Shown: positions 26,947 through 36,266, counted from the first letter of the stretch. The stretch: 64,000 bases of DNA from Flavobacteriaceae bacterium UBA3611 (GCA_002375495.1 DFLU01000010.1:609779-673778); one strand, 5' to 3'. Numbers and translations are program-made. Notes: a model not told the origin generated them from the letters alone.

Positions 26947-26954
26947 CAAATATA
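26947..26954 (-). promoter_or_regulatory. candidate -7 box for fabG (TATATTTG on the minus strand)
   Basis: It matches the Bacteroidota -7 consensus TAnnTTTG and lies directly after the T-run of the sucD terminator, 60 bases before the fabG start. No clear -33 TTG is visible. Confidence 0.35.
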
Positions 26955-26981
26955 AAAAAAGCCCTGCGATTATGCAGGGCT
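26953..26981 (-). terminator. intrinsic terminator after sucD
   Basis: On the minus strand an 8-bp GC-rich stem (AGCCCTGC/GCAGGGCT) with a 6-base loop is followed by seven T residues, 80 bases after the sucD stop. Confidence 0.9.
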
Positions 26982-27061
26982 AGAACTATTTATTTCGTTT
27001 AAAATAATGGGTCGCTTATCTATATTTCTATTGCGATAAGCTTTTCAGCAGAAATTTATGC

Positions 27062-27934
27062 TTACCCCAATACTTCGGCTACTTTTTTACCAATTTCAGC
27101 CGGAGAATCTACCACGTGGATACCACATTCTCTCATGATTTTTTTCTTTGCTTGTGCTGTATCATCACTTCCACCAACGATGGCTCCTGCATGCCCCATA
27201 GTTCTACCAGCAGGCGCAGTTTCACCAGCAATAAAGCCTACTACCGGTTTCTTGCTACCGCTTGCTTTGTACCAATGTGCGGCATCAGCCTCTAACTGAC
27301 CTCCGATTTCACCTATCATTACCACAGCTTCTGTTTCTGGATCGTTAATAAGCAATTCTACCGCCTCTTTTGTTGTGGTTCCAATAATTGGGTCTCCGCC
27401 AATACCAATGGCTGTAGTGATTCCCAAACCTTGTTTTACCACTTGGTCTGCGGCCTCGTAGGTTAGTGTACCTGATTTCGACACCACTCCAACTTTTCCT
27501 TTTTTGAATACAAAACCAGGCATAATCCCCACTTTTGCTTCACCTGGAGTAATTACACCCGGACAGTTAGGGCCAATTAAACGGCAGTCTCTATCTTTAA
27601 TGTAATGAGCAGCTTTGATCATATCGCCCACAGGAATTCCTTCAGTAATACAAATGATTACTTTTATGCCTGCATCTGCAGCTTCCATGATGGCGTCTGC
27701 AGCAAATGCCGGAGGAACAAACAAAATAGATGTATCTGCCCCTGCTTTTTCTACTGCTTCAGAAACTGTATTGAACACAGGCCTGTCTAAGTGTGTTTGT
27801 CCGCCTTTTCCAGGGGTTACACCACCTACAACATTGGTTCCGTATTCTATCATTTGACCTGCGTGGAATGTTCCTTCACTTCCTGTAAAGCCCTGTACAA
27901 TTATTTTTGAATCTTTATTTACTAAAACGCTCAT
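27062..27934 (-). CDS. sucD: succinyl-CoA ligase alpha subunit
   Basis: A 290-residue TCA-cycle enzyme subunit that binds CoA and carries the phosphohistidine intermediate. The CoA site is in VQGFTGSEGTFHAGQMIEYG, the central GPNCPGVITPGEAKVGIMPG is present, and the active-site His lies in GRTMGHAGAIVGG near the C-terminus. The length is normal. The beta subunit (sucC) is not adjacent, as often in Bacteroidota. A -7-like box lies 57 bases upstream and a terminator follows, so it appears monocistronic. Confidence 0.97.
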   Translation of the reverse strand: MSVLVNKDSKIIVQGFTGSEGTFHAGQMIEYGTNVVGGVTPGKGGQTHLDRPVFNTVSEAVEKAGADTSILFVPPAFAADAIMEAADAGIKVIICITEGIPVGDMIKAAHYIKDRDCRLIGPNCPGVITPGEAKVGIMPGFVFKKGKVGVVSKSGTLTYEAADQVVKQGLGITTAIGIGGDPIIGTTTKEAVELLINDPETEAVVMIGEIGGQLEADAAHWYKASGSKKPVVGFIAGETAPAGRTMGHAGAIVGGSDDTAQAKKKIMRECGIHVVDSPAEIGKKVAEVLG

Positions 27935-27990
27935 TGCTGTTATTGTCTATTACTATGATTAACGACTAATTTTCTTGAATTTTACGCCTG

Positions 27991-27998
27991 CAAAGATA
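27991..27998 (-). promoter_or_regulatory. candidate -7 box for sucD (TATCTTTG)
   Basis: It matches TAnnTTTG on the minus strand and lies in the gap between sucD and the lipid A operon. It would give a leader of about 50 bases. The -33 element is not clear. Confidence 0.4.
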
Positions 27999-28026
27999 GC
28001 TGTTTGCGTTGGCATTTAAAAAGAAA

Positions 28027-28440
28027 TCACACCTTAACTCGTTCGTATGATTCGGTAGTATCGTCTTTGTCGGTTACAGGTTGGCTCACCTGCCATCCTC
28101 GGTATAATTTACCATCTTTTACTTCCCAAATACAGATGAAATGGGCAATGCCGAGTTCCTCATCTGGATTTTCCATGGTACGGATATAGTACTTGTAACG
28201 AATTGTGACATGTCCGTCATCTTCGAGCATATGACTTACCTCTGCTCTTAGATCATAATAAGTACGTCGTACTTCAGTAAAAAAGGTATTTAAGTCATCG
28301 TAATTAAGAATGGAAAGCCCATCGGTACTGTTCCAAATTAATTCAACATCCTTATGAAAAAATGTTTTTAAGACCGTTTCATCTTTTAGTAAGTCAGACA
28401 GATAAAAGGCTCTTACTATTTTTTTTGCGTTGTTACTCAT
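28027..28440 (-). CDS. NTF2/SnoaL-like protein
   Basis: A 137-residue soluble protein with the alpha+beta cone pattern of nuclear transport factor 2-like proteins: an N-terminal helix pair (NAKKIVRAFYLSDLLKDETV), then a curved sheet (HVTIRYKYYIRTMENPDE, AHFICIWEVKDGKLYRGWQV). Such folds serve as isomerases, hydrolases or binding domains. Its ATG overlaps the stop of the second lpxD gene by one base (TAATG), so it is translationally coupled to the lipid A operon. No catalytic residues can be named. Confidence 0.78.
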   Translation of the reverse strand: MSNNAKKIVRAFYLSDLLKDETVLKTFFHKDVELIWNSTDGLSILNYDDLNTFFTEVRRTYYDLRAEVSHMLEDDGHVTIRYKYYIRTMENPDEELGIAHFICIWEVKDGKLYRGWQVSQPVTDKDDTTESYERVKV

Positions 28441-29375
28441 TATAAATTATCTAATTTTTCAATAATATCTGGAATTAATCTGATAGAGGCTAATTCTTTG
28501 TATTTTTTTCTAAAATCGTCTGCAGGGGTTCCAAAATACGATTTGTGCCCTGGCAAAGATTTACTAACTCCACTCTGTGCCGAAATGATCGCCTTTTCAC
28601 CTATTGTCACGCCACTTGTAATACCTACCTGCCCCCAAATAGTGACAAAATCTTCAATAAGTACGCAGCCAGCGATTCCTACCTGAGAAGCAATTAAGCA
28701 ACGCTTTCCTATTACGGTATCGTGCCCAATATGCACCTGATTATCTAATTTAGTGCCCTCACCGATGGTGGTTGCAGCAGTAACTCCCTTGTCGATTGTA
28801 CACAATGCTCCAATATCTACATGGTCAGCAATCACTACATGCCCACCACTTAGTAGTTTATCGAATTTTTCTGGACGGTTTTTATAATAAAATGCATCTG
28901 AACCTAATACCGTGCCTGCATGTATGGTTACGTTATTTCCAATTCTGGTATTATCGTATATCGTTACGTTTGGGTGTATCAAACAATCATCACCAATCGT
29001 CACATTATTACCAATAAATACATTGGGTTGGATCACCGTGTTTTTCCCAATTTTGGCTGAGTCTGCAATTACAGCTCTCGCCATTTGGAAGGGGTTGAAA
29101 TGATTGGTAAGTTTATTAAAGTCGCGAAAAGGGTCATCACTCACCAAAAGTGCTTTTCCTTTGGGGCAGTCTACTACTTTATTGATGAGTATTATTGTGG
29201 CTGGCGACTGTAATGCTTTATCGTAGTATTTTGGGTGGTCTACAAATACGATATCGCCCGGTTGTACGACGTGTATCTCATTCATGCCCAACACTGGGAA
29301 ATCGGCATCGCCCACAAAGTCACAATCTAAGATTGTAGCGATGTCTTGTAATGTTTGTTGGGGGTTGAATTTCAT
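28440..29375 (-). CDS. second LpxD-like UDP-3-O-acylglucosamine N-acyltransferase
   Basis: A 311-residue left-handed beta-helix acyltransferase with an N-terminal LpxD-type domain (VLGMNEIHVVQPGDIVFVDH) and many hexapeptide repeats (IGKNTVIQPNVFIGNNVTIG). The catalytic His of LpxD is kept in VHIGHDTVIGKRCLIASQ. It is a paralogue of the 341-residue LpxD at 32173, about 30 residues shorter, mainly at the C-terminus. It lies 3 bases after efp. It could transfer a different acyl chain to lipid A precursors or act on another sugar nucleotide. Confidence 0.88.
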   Translation of the reverse strand: MKFNPQQTLQDIATILDCDFVGDADFPVLGMNEIHVVQPGDIVFVDHPKYYDKALQSPATIILINKVVDCPKGKALLVSDDPFRDFNKLTNHFNPFQMARAVIADSAKIGKNTVIQPNVFIGNNVTIGDDCLIHPNVTIYDNTRIGNNVTIHAGTVLGSDAFYYKNRPEKFDKLLSGGHVVIADHVDIGALCTIDKGVTAATTIGEGTKLDNQVHIGHDTVIGKRCLIASQVGIAGCVLIEDFVTIWGQVGITSGVTIGEKAIISAQSGVSKSLPGHKSYFGTPADDFRKKYKELASIRLIPDIIEKLDNL

Positions 29376-29378
29376 CTT

Positions 29379-29945
29379 TTACTCTTTAATCCGTTCCTGA
29401 TACTGCCCTTTTTCGGTATCGATTCTAATTTTGTCGCCTTCATTGATAAACAAAGGAACGTTTACCTCTGCCCCAGTCTCTACCGTAGCAGGTTTTGTAG
29501 CGTTAGTAGCTGTGTTTCCTTTTACCCCAGGCTCGGTAGCGGTAACTTCTAAAATCACGTGGGCTGGCAAATCTACAGAAAGCGGTGCATTGTCTTCGGT
29601 ATTAATTAACACGGTTACAACCTCGCCTTCTTTCATCAATTCTGGCGTGTCTAAAGCGTCTTTCATTAAACGAATTTGTGTATAATCTTCGGTATTCATA
29701 AAGTGATAGAATTCACCTTCTTGATACAAGAACTGAAATTTATGCGTCTCTACACGTACGTCGTCAATTTTATGCCCAGCAGAAAAGGTGTTGTCTATTA
29801 CCTTACCGGTCGTGACGCTTTTCAACTTGGTACGCACAAATGCCGGTCCTTTCCCTGGCTTTACGTGTAAAAATTCAATGATTTTATAAATGTCATGATT
29901 GTAGTGAATGCACAATCCTTTTCTGATGTCTGATGTTGATGCCAT
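29379..29945 (-). CDS. efp: translation elongation factor P
   Basis: A 188-residue EF-P that relieves ribosome stalling at polyproline stretches. The KOW-like domain I is at the N-terminus and carries the loop HVKPGKGPAFV, with the Lys at its tip that is modified in many bacteria. Two OB domains follow, ending in GDKIRIDTEKGQYQERIKE. It is embedded in the lipid A operon, 46 bases after lpxA and 3 bases before the second lpxD gene. No modification enzyme is in the window. Confidence 0.97.
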   Translation of the reverse strand: MASTSDIRKGLCIHYNHDIYKIIEFLHVKPGKGPAFVRTKLKSVTTGKVIDNTFSAGHKIDDVRVETHKFQFLYQEGEFYHFMNTEDYTQIRLMKDALDTPELMKEGEVVTVLINTEDNAPLSVDLPAHVILEVTATEPGVKGNTATNATKPATVETGAEVNVPLFINEGDKIRIDTEKGQYQERIKE

Positions 29946-29991
29946 TATTTAGTTATGAGTTGTGAGTTCAGAGTTCTGAACGGTTCTTAAA

Positions 29992-30774
29992 TTAGTTTTG
30001 GAAATACCCTTTCATGATACCTCGTTTTGAGTTTTTGATAAACTGGAGGATTTCATCACGTTCTGGAGTTGCTTCCATTTCAGCTTCAATAATTTCTGAA
30101 GCCTGGGTATTATTATATGTTTTTTGATATAGAATTCTATAGATATTCTGTATTTCTTGAATTTTTGTAGTATCGAACCCTCGTCTGCGCAACCCGATAG
30201 AATTGATTCCAACATACGAAAGTGGTTCTCTAGCCGCTTTTACAAATGGTGGTACATCTTTTCGCACCAAAGACCCCCCCGTTACAAACGCGTGGTTGCC
30301 AATCATACAAAATTGATGTACAGCCGTCATTCCTGCTAAAACTACATGATTTCCAACGGTAATATGCCCCGCTAATGTGCTGTTGTTCGAAAAAATACAA
30401 TTATCGCCCACAAAACAATCGTGTGCAATATGACAGTACGCCATGATAAGGCAATTGTTACCAATAACCGTTTTTCCACGATCTACAGTACCCCTATTCA
30501 CGGTTACATACTCTCGAATGGTCGTATTATCACCAATTTCGGCAGTGGTTTCTTCATCCTGAAATTTTAAATCTTGCGGAATCGCAGAAATTACAGCGCC
30601 CGGAAAAATATTACAATTTTTACCTATTCGGGCCCCTTCCATGATCGTGACATTAGAACCAATCCATGTGCCCTCCCCAATGACCACATTATTATGAATG
30701 GTGGTAAATGGCTCTATCACTACATTTTTCGCGATTTTCGCACCTGGATGTACATATGCTAACGGTTGGTTCAT
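29992..30774 (-). CDS. lpxA: acyl-ACP--UDP-N-acetylglucosamine O-acyltransferase
   Basis: A 260-residue trimeric beta-helix enzyme that starts lipid A synthesis by acylating UDP-GlcNAc at O-3. Hexapeptide repeats fill residues 1-190 (IAKNVVIEPFTTIHNNVVIG), the catalytic His is in MAYCHIAHDCFVGDN, and the C-terminal helical domain contains GINSIGLRRRGF and ends NSKRGIMKGYFQN. Its start overlaps the lpxC/fabZ stop by 4 bases (ATGA). Lipid A genes run lpxD - lpxC/fabZ - lpxA in transcription order. Confidence 0.97.
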   Translation of the reverse strand: MNQPLAYVHPGAKIAKNVVIEPFTTIHNNVVIGEGTWIGSNVTIMEGARIGKNCNIFPGAVISAIPQDLKFQDEETTAEIGDNTTIREYVTVNRGTVDRGKTVIGNNCLIMAYCHIAHDCFVGDNCIFSNNSTLAGHITVGNHVVLAGMTAVHQFCMIGNHAFVTGGSLVRKDVPPFVKAAREPLSYVGINSIGLRRRGFDTTKIQEIQNIYRILYQKTYNNTQASEIIEAEMEATPERDEILQFIKNSKRGIMKGYFQN

Positions 30775-32180
30775 ATGTTCTTTGTTTTTACTATTTGAGC
30801 CATTAATTCGGCTTCGGTTACTAATTTATCATTTGCATATGCATTTCCTTGCATGTGCACAATACCTCTTCGAATAGGCGAAATAAGCTCTAACTTAAAA
30901 AATAAGGTGTCTCCCGGATTTACCTGTTGTTTAAACTTCACATTATTTATTTTCATAAAAAATGTAAGATAATTTTCAGGATCTGGTACCGTACTAAGCG
31001 CTAAGATTCCTCCTGTTTGCGCCATGGCTTCAACAATTAATACGCCTGGCATTACTGGAGCACCCGGAAAATGACCCACAAAAAAGGGCTCATTCATGGT
31101 AACATTCTTGAGACCGATTACCTGGGTGTCGCTCAATTCCAGAATTTTATCTACCAACAAGAACGGAGGTCTATGTGGTAGCATATCCATAATGGCATTT
31201 ACATCCTTTACGGGTTCAGCATGCGGATTGAATTTCGGGATTTTGTTCCGTTTTTCAAGTTTTATTTGTTGCGACAATTTTTTTGCAAACTGAGTGTTCA
31301 CATAATGTCCGGGCTTGTTAGCAATTACTTTTCCGCGAATGCGCGTACCCACCAAAGCTAAATCGCCAATTACATCTAATAACTTATGTCGTGCCGCTTC
31401 ATTGGGGTAATGCAGCGTAAGGTTATCTAGTATTCCGTTGGGTTTTACTGAAATTTTATCTTTTTTGAAAGCGCCCCGAAGTTTTTCCATGGTTTCTGGA
31501 GACAACTCTTTGTCTACATAAACAATGGCGTTATTTAAATCGCCCCCTTGTATGAGCCCATGATCTAACAACATTTCGATTTCATGTAGAAAGCTAAAGG
31601 TTCTGGCATCGGCTATTTCATCTTTAAATTCTGAAAGGTGCTTTAATGAAGCATTTTGCGTACCCAACACCTTGGTGCCAAAATCGACCATGGTAGTCAC
31701 CTGATATTCATCTGAAGGTATCACCGTGATTTCACTTCCAGACTCTTCATCGATATAAGAGATTACTTCGGTTACCACAAACTCGTTACGTGGCGCCTCT
31801 TGTTGTACGATTCCCGCTTTTTCTATGGCCGCTACAAAATATTTTGAAGAACCATCCATAATAGGAGGTTCAGAAGCATTCAGTTCAATGATACAATTAT
31901 CAACTTCCATGCCGACCAAAGCAGCCAAAACATGTTCAGAAGTTTGAATTTTCACGCCTCTTTTCTCTAAGTTGGTACCACGCTGGGTATTTACAACATA
32001 ACTGGCATCTGCCTCGATCACTGGTTTTCCTTCTAGGTCTACGCGAACAAAGGTATACCCATGATTTTCAGGGGCGGGCTTAAAGGTTAAGGTAACTTCC
32101 TTACCTGTATGAAGTCCAACGCCGGTGAGTGCAATCTCCTTGGCGATGGTCTGTTGTTTAGCTACATTGCAATCAGTCAT
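30771..32180 (-). CDS. lpxC/fabZ: bifunctional UDP-3-O-acyl-GlcNAc deacetylase / 3-hydroxyacyl-ACP dehydratase
   Basis: A 469-residue fusion. Residues 1 to about 310 are LpxC, the zinc deacetylase that commits sugars to lipid A: GVGLHTGKEVTL, TSEHVLAALVGMEVDN (zinc His) and HKLLDVIGDLALVG (zinc His and Asp). Residues about 320-469 are FabZ, which dehydrates 3-hydroxyacyl-ACP: the catalytic His is in MLPHRPPFLLVDK and the Glu in GHFPGAPVMPGVLIVEAMAQ. The fusion is characteristic of Bacteroidota and joins two enzymes competing for hydroxyacyl-ACP. It overlaps lpxD upstream by 8 bases and lpxA downstream by 4. Confidence 0.97.
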   Translation of the reverse strand: MTDCNVAKQQTIAKEIALTGVGLHTGKEVTLTFKPAPENHGYTFVRVDLEGKPVIEADASYVVNTQRGTNLEKRGVKIQTSEHVLAALVGMEVDNCIIELNASEPPIMDGSSKYFVAAIEKAGIVQQEAPRNEFVVTEVISYIDEESGSEITVIPSDEYQVTTMVDFGTKVLGTQNASLKHLSEFKDEIADARTFSFLHEIEMLLDHGLIQGGDLNNAIVYVDKELSPETMEKLRGAFKKDKISVKPNGILDNLTLHYPNEAARHKLLDVIGDLALVGTRIRGKVIANKPGHYVNTQFAKKLSQQIKLEKRNKIPKFNPHAEPVKDVNAIMDMLPHRPPFLLVDKILELSDTQVIGLKNVTMNEPFFVGHFPGAPVMPGVLIVEAMAQTGGILALSTVPDPENYLTFFMKINNVKFKQQVNPGDTLFFKLELISPIRRGIVHMQGNAYANDKLVTEAELMAQIVKTKNI

Positions 32181-33198
32181 TATTTGATTTTTTTTCTAAG
32201 CTGTTAAAACGTTGAATGATCGTCGGTAAATTTTTGAAATGTACATAACTTTTGTTGAAATCGCCGTAATTAAGCGCTGGAGAACCTTGTAAGGTTTCGT
32301 TGTCTTTCACATTTCTGCCGATACCGCTCTGCGCCTGAATTCGAACATTGTCTCCAATCGTAATATGGCCAACGATACCTACCTGTCCACCAATTTGGCA
32401 GTTCTTACCTATTTTAGTAGAACCCGCGATTCCAGTTTGGGCAGCAATCACCGTATTTTCGCCTATTTCTACGTTATGGGCAATTTGTATTTGGTTGTCT
32501 AACTTCACTCCTTTTTTTATCACGGTAGACCCTAAGGTAGCGCGATCTATCGTTGTTCCCGCACCCACATCTACGTTGTCAGCAATAATTACATTTCCAG
32601 TTTGGGGTACTTTGGTGTACTCGCCTATTTCGTTTGGTGTAAACCCAAAACCATCGGCTCCTACAATAACCCCGCTGTGTATCACACAGTTATTACCAAT
32701 GATTGTTTCAGAATAGATTTTTGCTCCCGCAAACACAATTACATTATCACCTAAGGTAACATTATCGCCAATGTAAACGTTCGGATAGATTTTAGCATTC
32801 GCTCCCACGGTTACATTTTCACCTAAATAACTAAACGCACCCAAATAAATGTCATCTGGGTACGAAGCACTTTCCGCGATAAAAACAGGTTGTTCAATCC
32901 CTGTCTTGTTCATTTTTACTTGGTTGTAATATTCTAGAAGTGTAGAAAATGCCTTGTACGCATCTTCTACACGAATAAGCGTTGTGGAAAGTTCATTCTC
33001 AGCAACAAAATCGGAACCTACAATCGTCACAGAAGCCTGCGTAGTGTAGATATAAGATGTGTATTTTGGGTTGGCAAGAAAAGTCAGACTTCCTTGGGAA
33101 CCTTCTTCAATTTTGGATAGTTTAGAAACTTCGACGTCTTCATCACCTTCTACTTCGCCGTTTAAAATTCCTGCAATCTGGCTGGCTTTAAATTTCAT
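32173..33198 (-). CDS. lpxD: UDP-3-O-(3-hydroxyacyl)glucosamine N-acyltransferase
   Basis: A 341-residue LpxD, the third lipid A step, adding a 3-hydroxyacyl chain to the 2-amine. The N-terminal uridine-binding domain (SQGSLTFLANPKYTSYIYTT), a long beta-helix of hexapeptides and the catalytic His in IQIAHNVEIGENTVIAAQTG are all present. The C-terminal helix (LPTIIQRFNSLEKKSNND) is complete. It is the first gene of the lipid A operon; 39 bases separate it from the HD-domain gene upstream, and a -7-like box lies in this gap. Confidence 0.96.
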   Translation of the reverse strand: MKFKASQIAGILNGEVEGDEDVEVSKLSKIEEGSQGSLTFLANPKYTSYIYTTQASVTIVGSDFVAENELSTTLIRVEDAYKAFSTLLEYYNQVKMNKTGIEQPVFIAESASYPDDIYLGAFSYLGENVTVGANAKIYPNVYIGDNVTLGDNVIVFAGAKIYSETIIGNNCVIHSGVIVGADGFGFTPNEIGEYTKVPQTGNVIIADNVDVGAGTTIDRATLGSTVIKKGVKLDNQIQIAHNVEIGENTVIAAQTGIAGSTKIGKNCQIGGQVGIVGHITIGDNVRIQAQSGIGRNVKDNETLQGSPALNYGDFNKSYVHFKNLPTIIQRFNSLEKKSNND

Positions 33199-33217
33199 TT
33201 GTAGGTTTCAAGTGTTG

Positions 33218-33225
33218 CAAATATA
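33218..33225 (-). promoter_or_regulatory. candidate -7 box for the lipid A operon (TATATTTG)
   Basis: A perfect match to TAnnTTTG on the minus strand, 19 bases before the lpxD start, in the 39-base gap behind the HD-domain gene. It suggests that the lipid A operon has its own promoter. A -33 TTG is not evident. Confidence 0.4.
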
Positions 33226-33237
33226 AAAAAACGAACG

Positions 33238-34464
33238 CTAATGCGCTTTTGGATAACAGAGATAATATTTCACTACTTTTTTTGACAAGGCTTCAATGTT
33301 CAGTTGGTCGCTGGCCTTGGCCACATCTACCACTTTTCCTGCCTTCGTAATCAGGTTTATGGTATCTATCTCCATATTATACGCTTGATTCTCTATTAGA
33401 CCCGAAAAAACAAAATACGTTGCTTCGTGTACAGTGAGATTGTGCTTATTTGCTACTATTTCAATTTTCTGTTGTACTTTTTCTTCGGAAATAGGCTTAT
33501 TTTTAAGTTTTATCTTCAACAAATCCCGGTTTAGTAGCATTCTAGAGAGTTCTCCCAACACGAAATCGTCGTTGGTAGACCATGCTTTCATGGCCGAAAT
33601 AATATCGTAGTCGTCTAATTTGGCGAAGGTGTCTAATATTTCCGTAGAGAAATCCTCCTTTGCTATGTGGTTCTTCAAGAAAAAAGACAATGATTCGCTT
33701 GCCGGCAAAACCACTCCATCTTCAGATAGCTCTTTGGCACGTTTGAGCAGTCGCACTAACAGCTGTTCTGCCACAAGACTTGTTTTATGTAGGTACACTT
33801 GCCAATACATAAGCCTTCTGGCAACGATAAATTTTTCTACTGAATAGATACCCTTTTCTTCTACCACCAACTTGTCATTTTTTACATGCAGCATGGTGAT
33901 AAGCCGTTCAGCATTTACCGAACCTTCAGATACACCGGTATAAAAACTATCTCTTTTCAGGTAATCTAGGCGGTCCATGTCTAATTGCCCAGACACTAAC
34001 TGGTGCAAAAACGATTTATGGTAGTTGTTTTTGAAGATGGTGATTGCCAGGGTGAGCGCTCCATTAAACTCACTGTTCAGAACTTCCATCATCAACAGCG
34101 AAATATGCTCGTGTGAAACGTTTTCAACAATACTGTGCTCCATAGCATGGCTAAATGGCCCATGGCCTATATCGTGTAGCAAAATAGCAATATAGAGGGC
34201 GTGTTCCTCTTCATCAGAAATTTCGGTGTTTTTAGAACGCAACACCCGCACTGCTTTTTGCATCAAAAACATAGCCCCCAAGGCGTGGTGGAAACGTGTA
34301 TGGTGGGCCCCTGGATACACCAGATAGCTCATCCCCATTTGCGAGATTCTACGCAAACGTTGAAAATAACGATGCTCGATCAGTTCGAAGATTAATTCAG
34401 ACGGAACCGTAATAAACCCGTAGATAGGATCGTTTATAATTTTGAGTTTATTTCTTGACTTCAA
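33238..34464 (-). CDS. HD-domain phosphohydrolase (dNTPase/SAMHD1-like)
   Basis: A 408-residue soluble HD-superfamily protein. Metal ligands are clear: PGAHHTRFHHALGA, the HD pair in AILLHDIGHGPFSHAME and the distal Asp in LDMDRLDYLKRDSFYTG. The order and spacing resemble deoxynucleotide triphosphohydrolases and SAMHD1-like proteins, which split dNTPs to nucleoside and triphosphate. The C-terminal half is helical. It lies divergent from porX with 147 bases between starts. Substrate is inferred only from the family. Confidence 0.88.
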   Translation of the reverse strand: MKSRNKLKIINDPIYGFITVPSELIFELIEHRYFQRLRRISQMGMSYLVYPGAHHTRFHHALGAMFLMQKAVRVLRSKNTEISDEEEHALYIAILLHDIGHGPFSHAMEHSIVENVSHEHISLLMMEVLNSEFNGALTLAITIFKNNYHKSFLHQLVSGQLDMDRLDYLKRDSFYTGVSEGSVNAERLITMLHVKNDKLVVEEKGIYSVEKFIVARRLMYWQVYLHKTSLVAEQLLVRLLKRAKELSEDGVVLPASESLSFFLKNHIAKEDFSTEILDTFAKLDDYDIISAMKAWSTNDDFVLGELSRMLLNRDLLKIKLKNKPISEEKVQQKIEIVANKHNLTVHEATYFVFSGLIENQAYNMEIDTINLITKAGKVVDVAKASDQLNIEALSKKVVKYYLCYPKAH

Positions 34465-34611
34465 ACTTTAACCTTTAATTAGCTTTTTTGAGATACTTGC
34501 TAGGTAATTTTGGTGTTATAAATACTACTTGTGCCCCTCCGCTTACATCATACAACACAAACTTAGCAATCTCTTGCACAGCGCAAGGATTTAAACGACA
34601 AATATACATAT

Positions 34612-36159
34612 ATGAACGACATAAAAGTACTTTGGGTAGACGACGAAATCGATTTATTGAAACCCCATATCATTTTCCTAGAAAAAAAGAATTATAAAGT
34701 AACTACCGCCAAAAGTGGAACCGAAGCTTTGGAGGAAATTGAAAATGAAGCATTCGATATTGTTTTTCTAGATGAAAATATGCCCGGGCTTACCGGCTTA
34801 GAAACATTGGCAGAACTAAAGGAAAAACAAGCATCGTTACCCGTGGTCATGATCACCAAAAGTGAAGAAGAGTACATTATGGAAGAGGCCATTGGCAGCA
34901 AGATTGCTGATTACTTGATTAAACCTGTAAATCCGAACCAGATTTTACTCAGTTTAAAAAAGAATTTAGACCATTCAAGGCTCGTTTCAGAAAAAACAAC
35001 CTCTAACTATCAGCAAGAGTTCAGAAAGATAGCGATGGACATGTCTATGATTAATAGCTATGAAGGTTGGGCAGAACTCTACCAAAAACTGGTTTACTGG
35101 GAATTAGAGCTCGAATCGATAGAAGATTCTGGAATGTTTGAAATCTTAGAGTCCCAAAAAGTTGAAGCCAACACGCAGTTTTGCAAATTTATAGACAAGA
35201 ACTATCCATCATGGTTCGACCATAAGGCAGATGCACCTACCATGTCGCATACCTTGTTTAAGGACAAAATCTTACCAGAATTGGAAAACACACCTACCCT
35301 ATTAATTGTGGTAGATAATTTACGCTATGACCAATGGAAAGCGTTTGAGCCATTTTTAAACAATAGTTACAAAAAGAAAAAGGAAGAGTTGTTTTACAGC
35401 ATCTTACCAACCGCAACCCAATATGCCCGTAATGCAATCTTTTCTGGGCTGATGCCAAGTGACATGGAAAAACTACATCCAGACTATTGGCTAAACGATA
35501 CCGATGAAGGTGGTAAAAACCTTTACGAGAAACAATTTTTGGAAGCACAACTAAAGCGACTAGGCAAGAGCTTATCTTGGAGTTACCACAAAATTTCCAG
35601 TCTAAAACAGGGAAAGCGACTTTCAGAAAATTTCAAAAGCCACAAAGATGAAGACCTGATCGCTGTTGTGTACAATTTTGTTGATATGTTATCGCACTCT
35701 AAAACTGAAATGGAGGTTATCAAAGAATTGGCCTCTACAGACAAGTCGTATCGATCGCTCACCCAGAGTTGGTTTAAGAACAGCCCGTTAATGGAAATTA
35801 TAAACCAAGCGTCAGATTTAGGGTTTAAATTAATCATTACTACAGACCACGGTACGATTAATGTAAAGAATCCGAGTAAGGTGATAGGCGACAAAAACAC
35901 GAGCTTAAACTTGCGTTACAAAACCGGCAAGAGCCTAACGTACGAAGATAAGGACGTGTTAGCTGCAAAAGACCCTAAAACCATTCATTTACCTGCAATA
36001 AACATGAGCAGCTCTTTTATCTTCGCCAAAGGAGATCTGTTTTTTGCATACCCTAACAACTATAACCATTATGTGAGTTATTACAGAAACACGTACCAGC
36101 ATGGTGGTGTTTCGTTAGAAGAAATGGTGATACCGTTTGCCGTATTAGACCCTAAATAG
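34612..36159 (+). CDS. porX: PorX-type response regulator with PglZ/alkaline phosphatase-like domain
   Basis: A 515-residue regulator of the type IX secretion system. Residues 1-120 are a receiver domain: acidic pair D10/D11, phospho-acceptor D54 in FLDENMPG, and Lys in ADYLIKPVNP. Residues about 200-515 form a PglZ domain of the alkaline phosphatase superfamily (LLIVVDNLRYDQWKAFEPFL, ITTDHGTINVKNPSK, YQHGGVSLEEMVIPFAVLD), which holds metal and acts on nucleotides in studied PorX proteins. The partner kinase PorY and sigma factor SigP are not in the window. A T9SS cargo is encoded at 51444. tsaE follows 107 bases downstream. Confidence 0.95.
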   Translation: MNDIKVLWVDDEIDLLKPHIIFLEKKNYKVTTAKSGTEALEEIENEAFDIVFLDENMPGLTGLETLAELKEKQASLPVVMITKSEEEYIMEEAIGSKIADYLIKPVNPNQILLSLKKNLDHSRLVSEKTTSNYQQEFRKIAMDMSMINSYEGWAELYQKLVYWELELESIEDSGMFEILESQKVEANTQFCKFIDKNYPSWFDHKADAPTMSHTLFKDKILPELENTPTLLIVVDNLRYDQWKAFEPFLNNSYKKKKEELFYSILPTATQYARNAIFSGLMPSDMEKLHPDYWLNDTDEGGKNLYEKQFLEAQLKRLGKSLSWSYHKISSLKQGKRLSENFKSHKDEDLIAVVYNFVDMLSHSKTEMEVIKELASTDKSYRSLTQSWFKNSPLMEIINQASDLGFKLIITTDHGTINVKNPSKVIGDKNTSLNLRYKTGKSLTYEDKDVLAAKDPKTIHLPAINMSSSFIFAKGDLFFAYPNNYNHYVSYYRNTYQHGGVSLEEMVIPFAVLDPK

Positions 36160-36266
36160 AATATTCTAGCATTTTATTTGTAGGATTTTACTTCATTAGT
36201 TGAATTTCATCGACTTTTTTTGTCTATTATCGTTAAAATAATATATATTCGCTTGTATCTAAAAAT

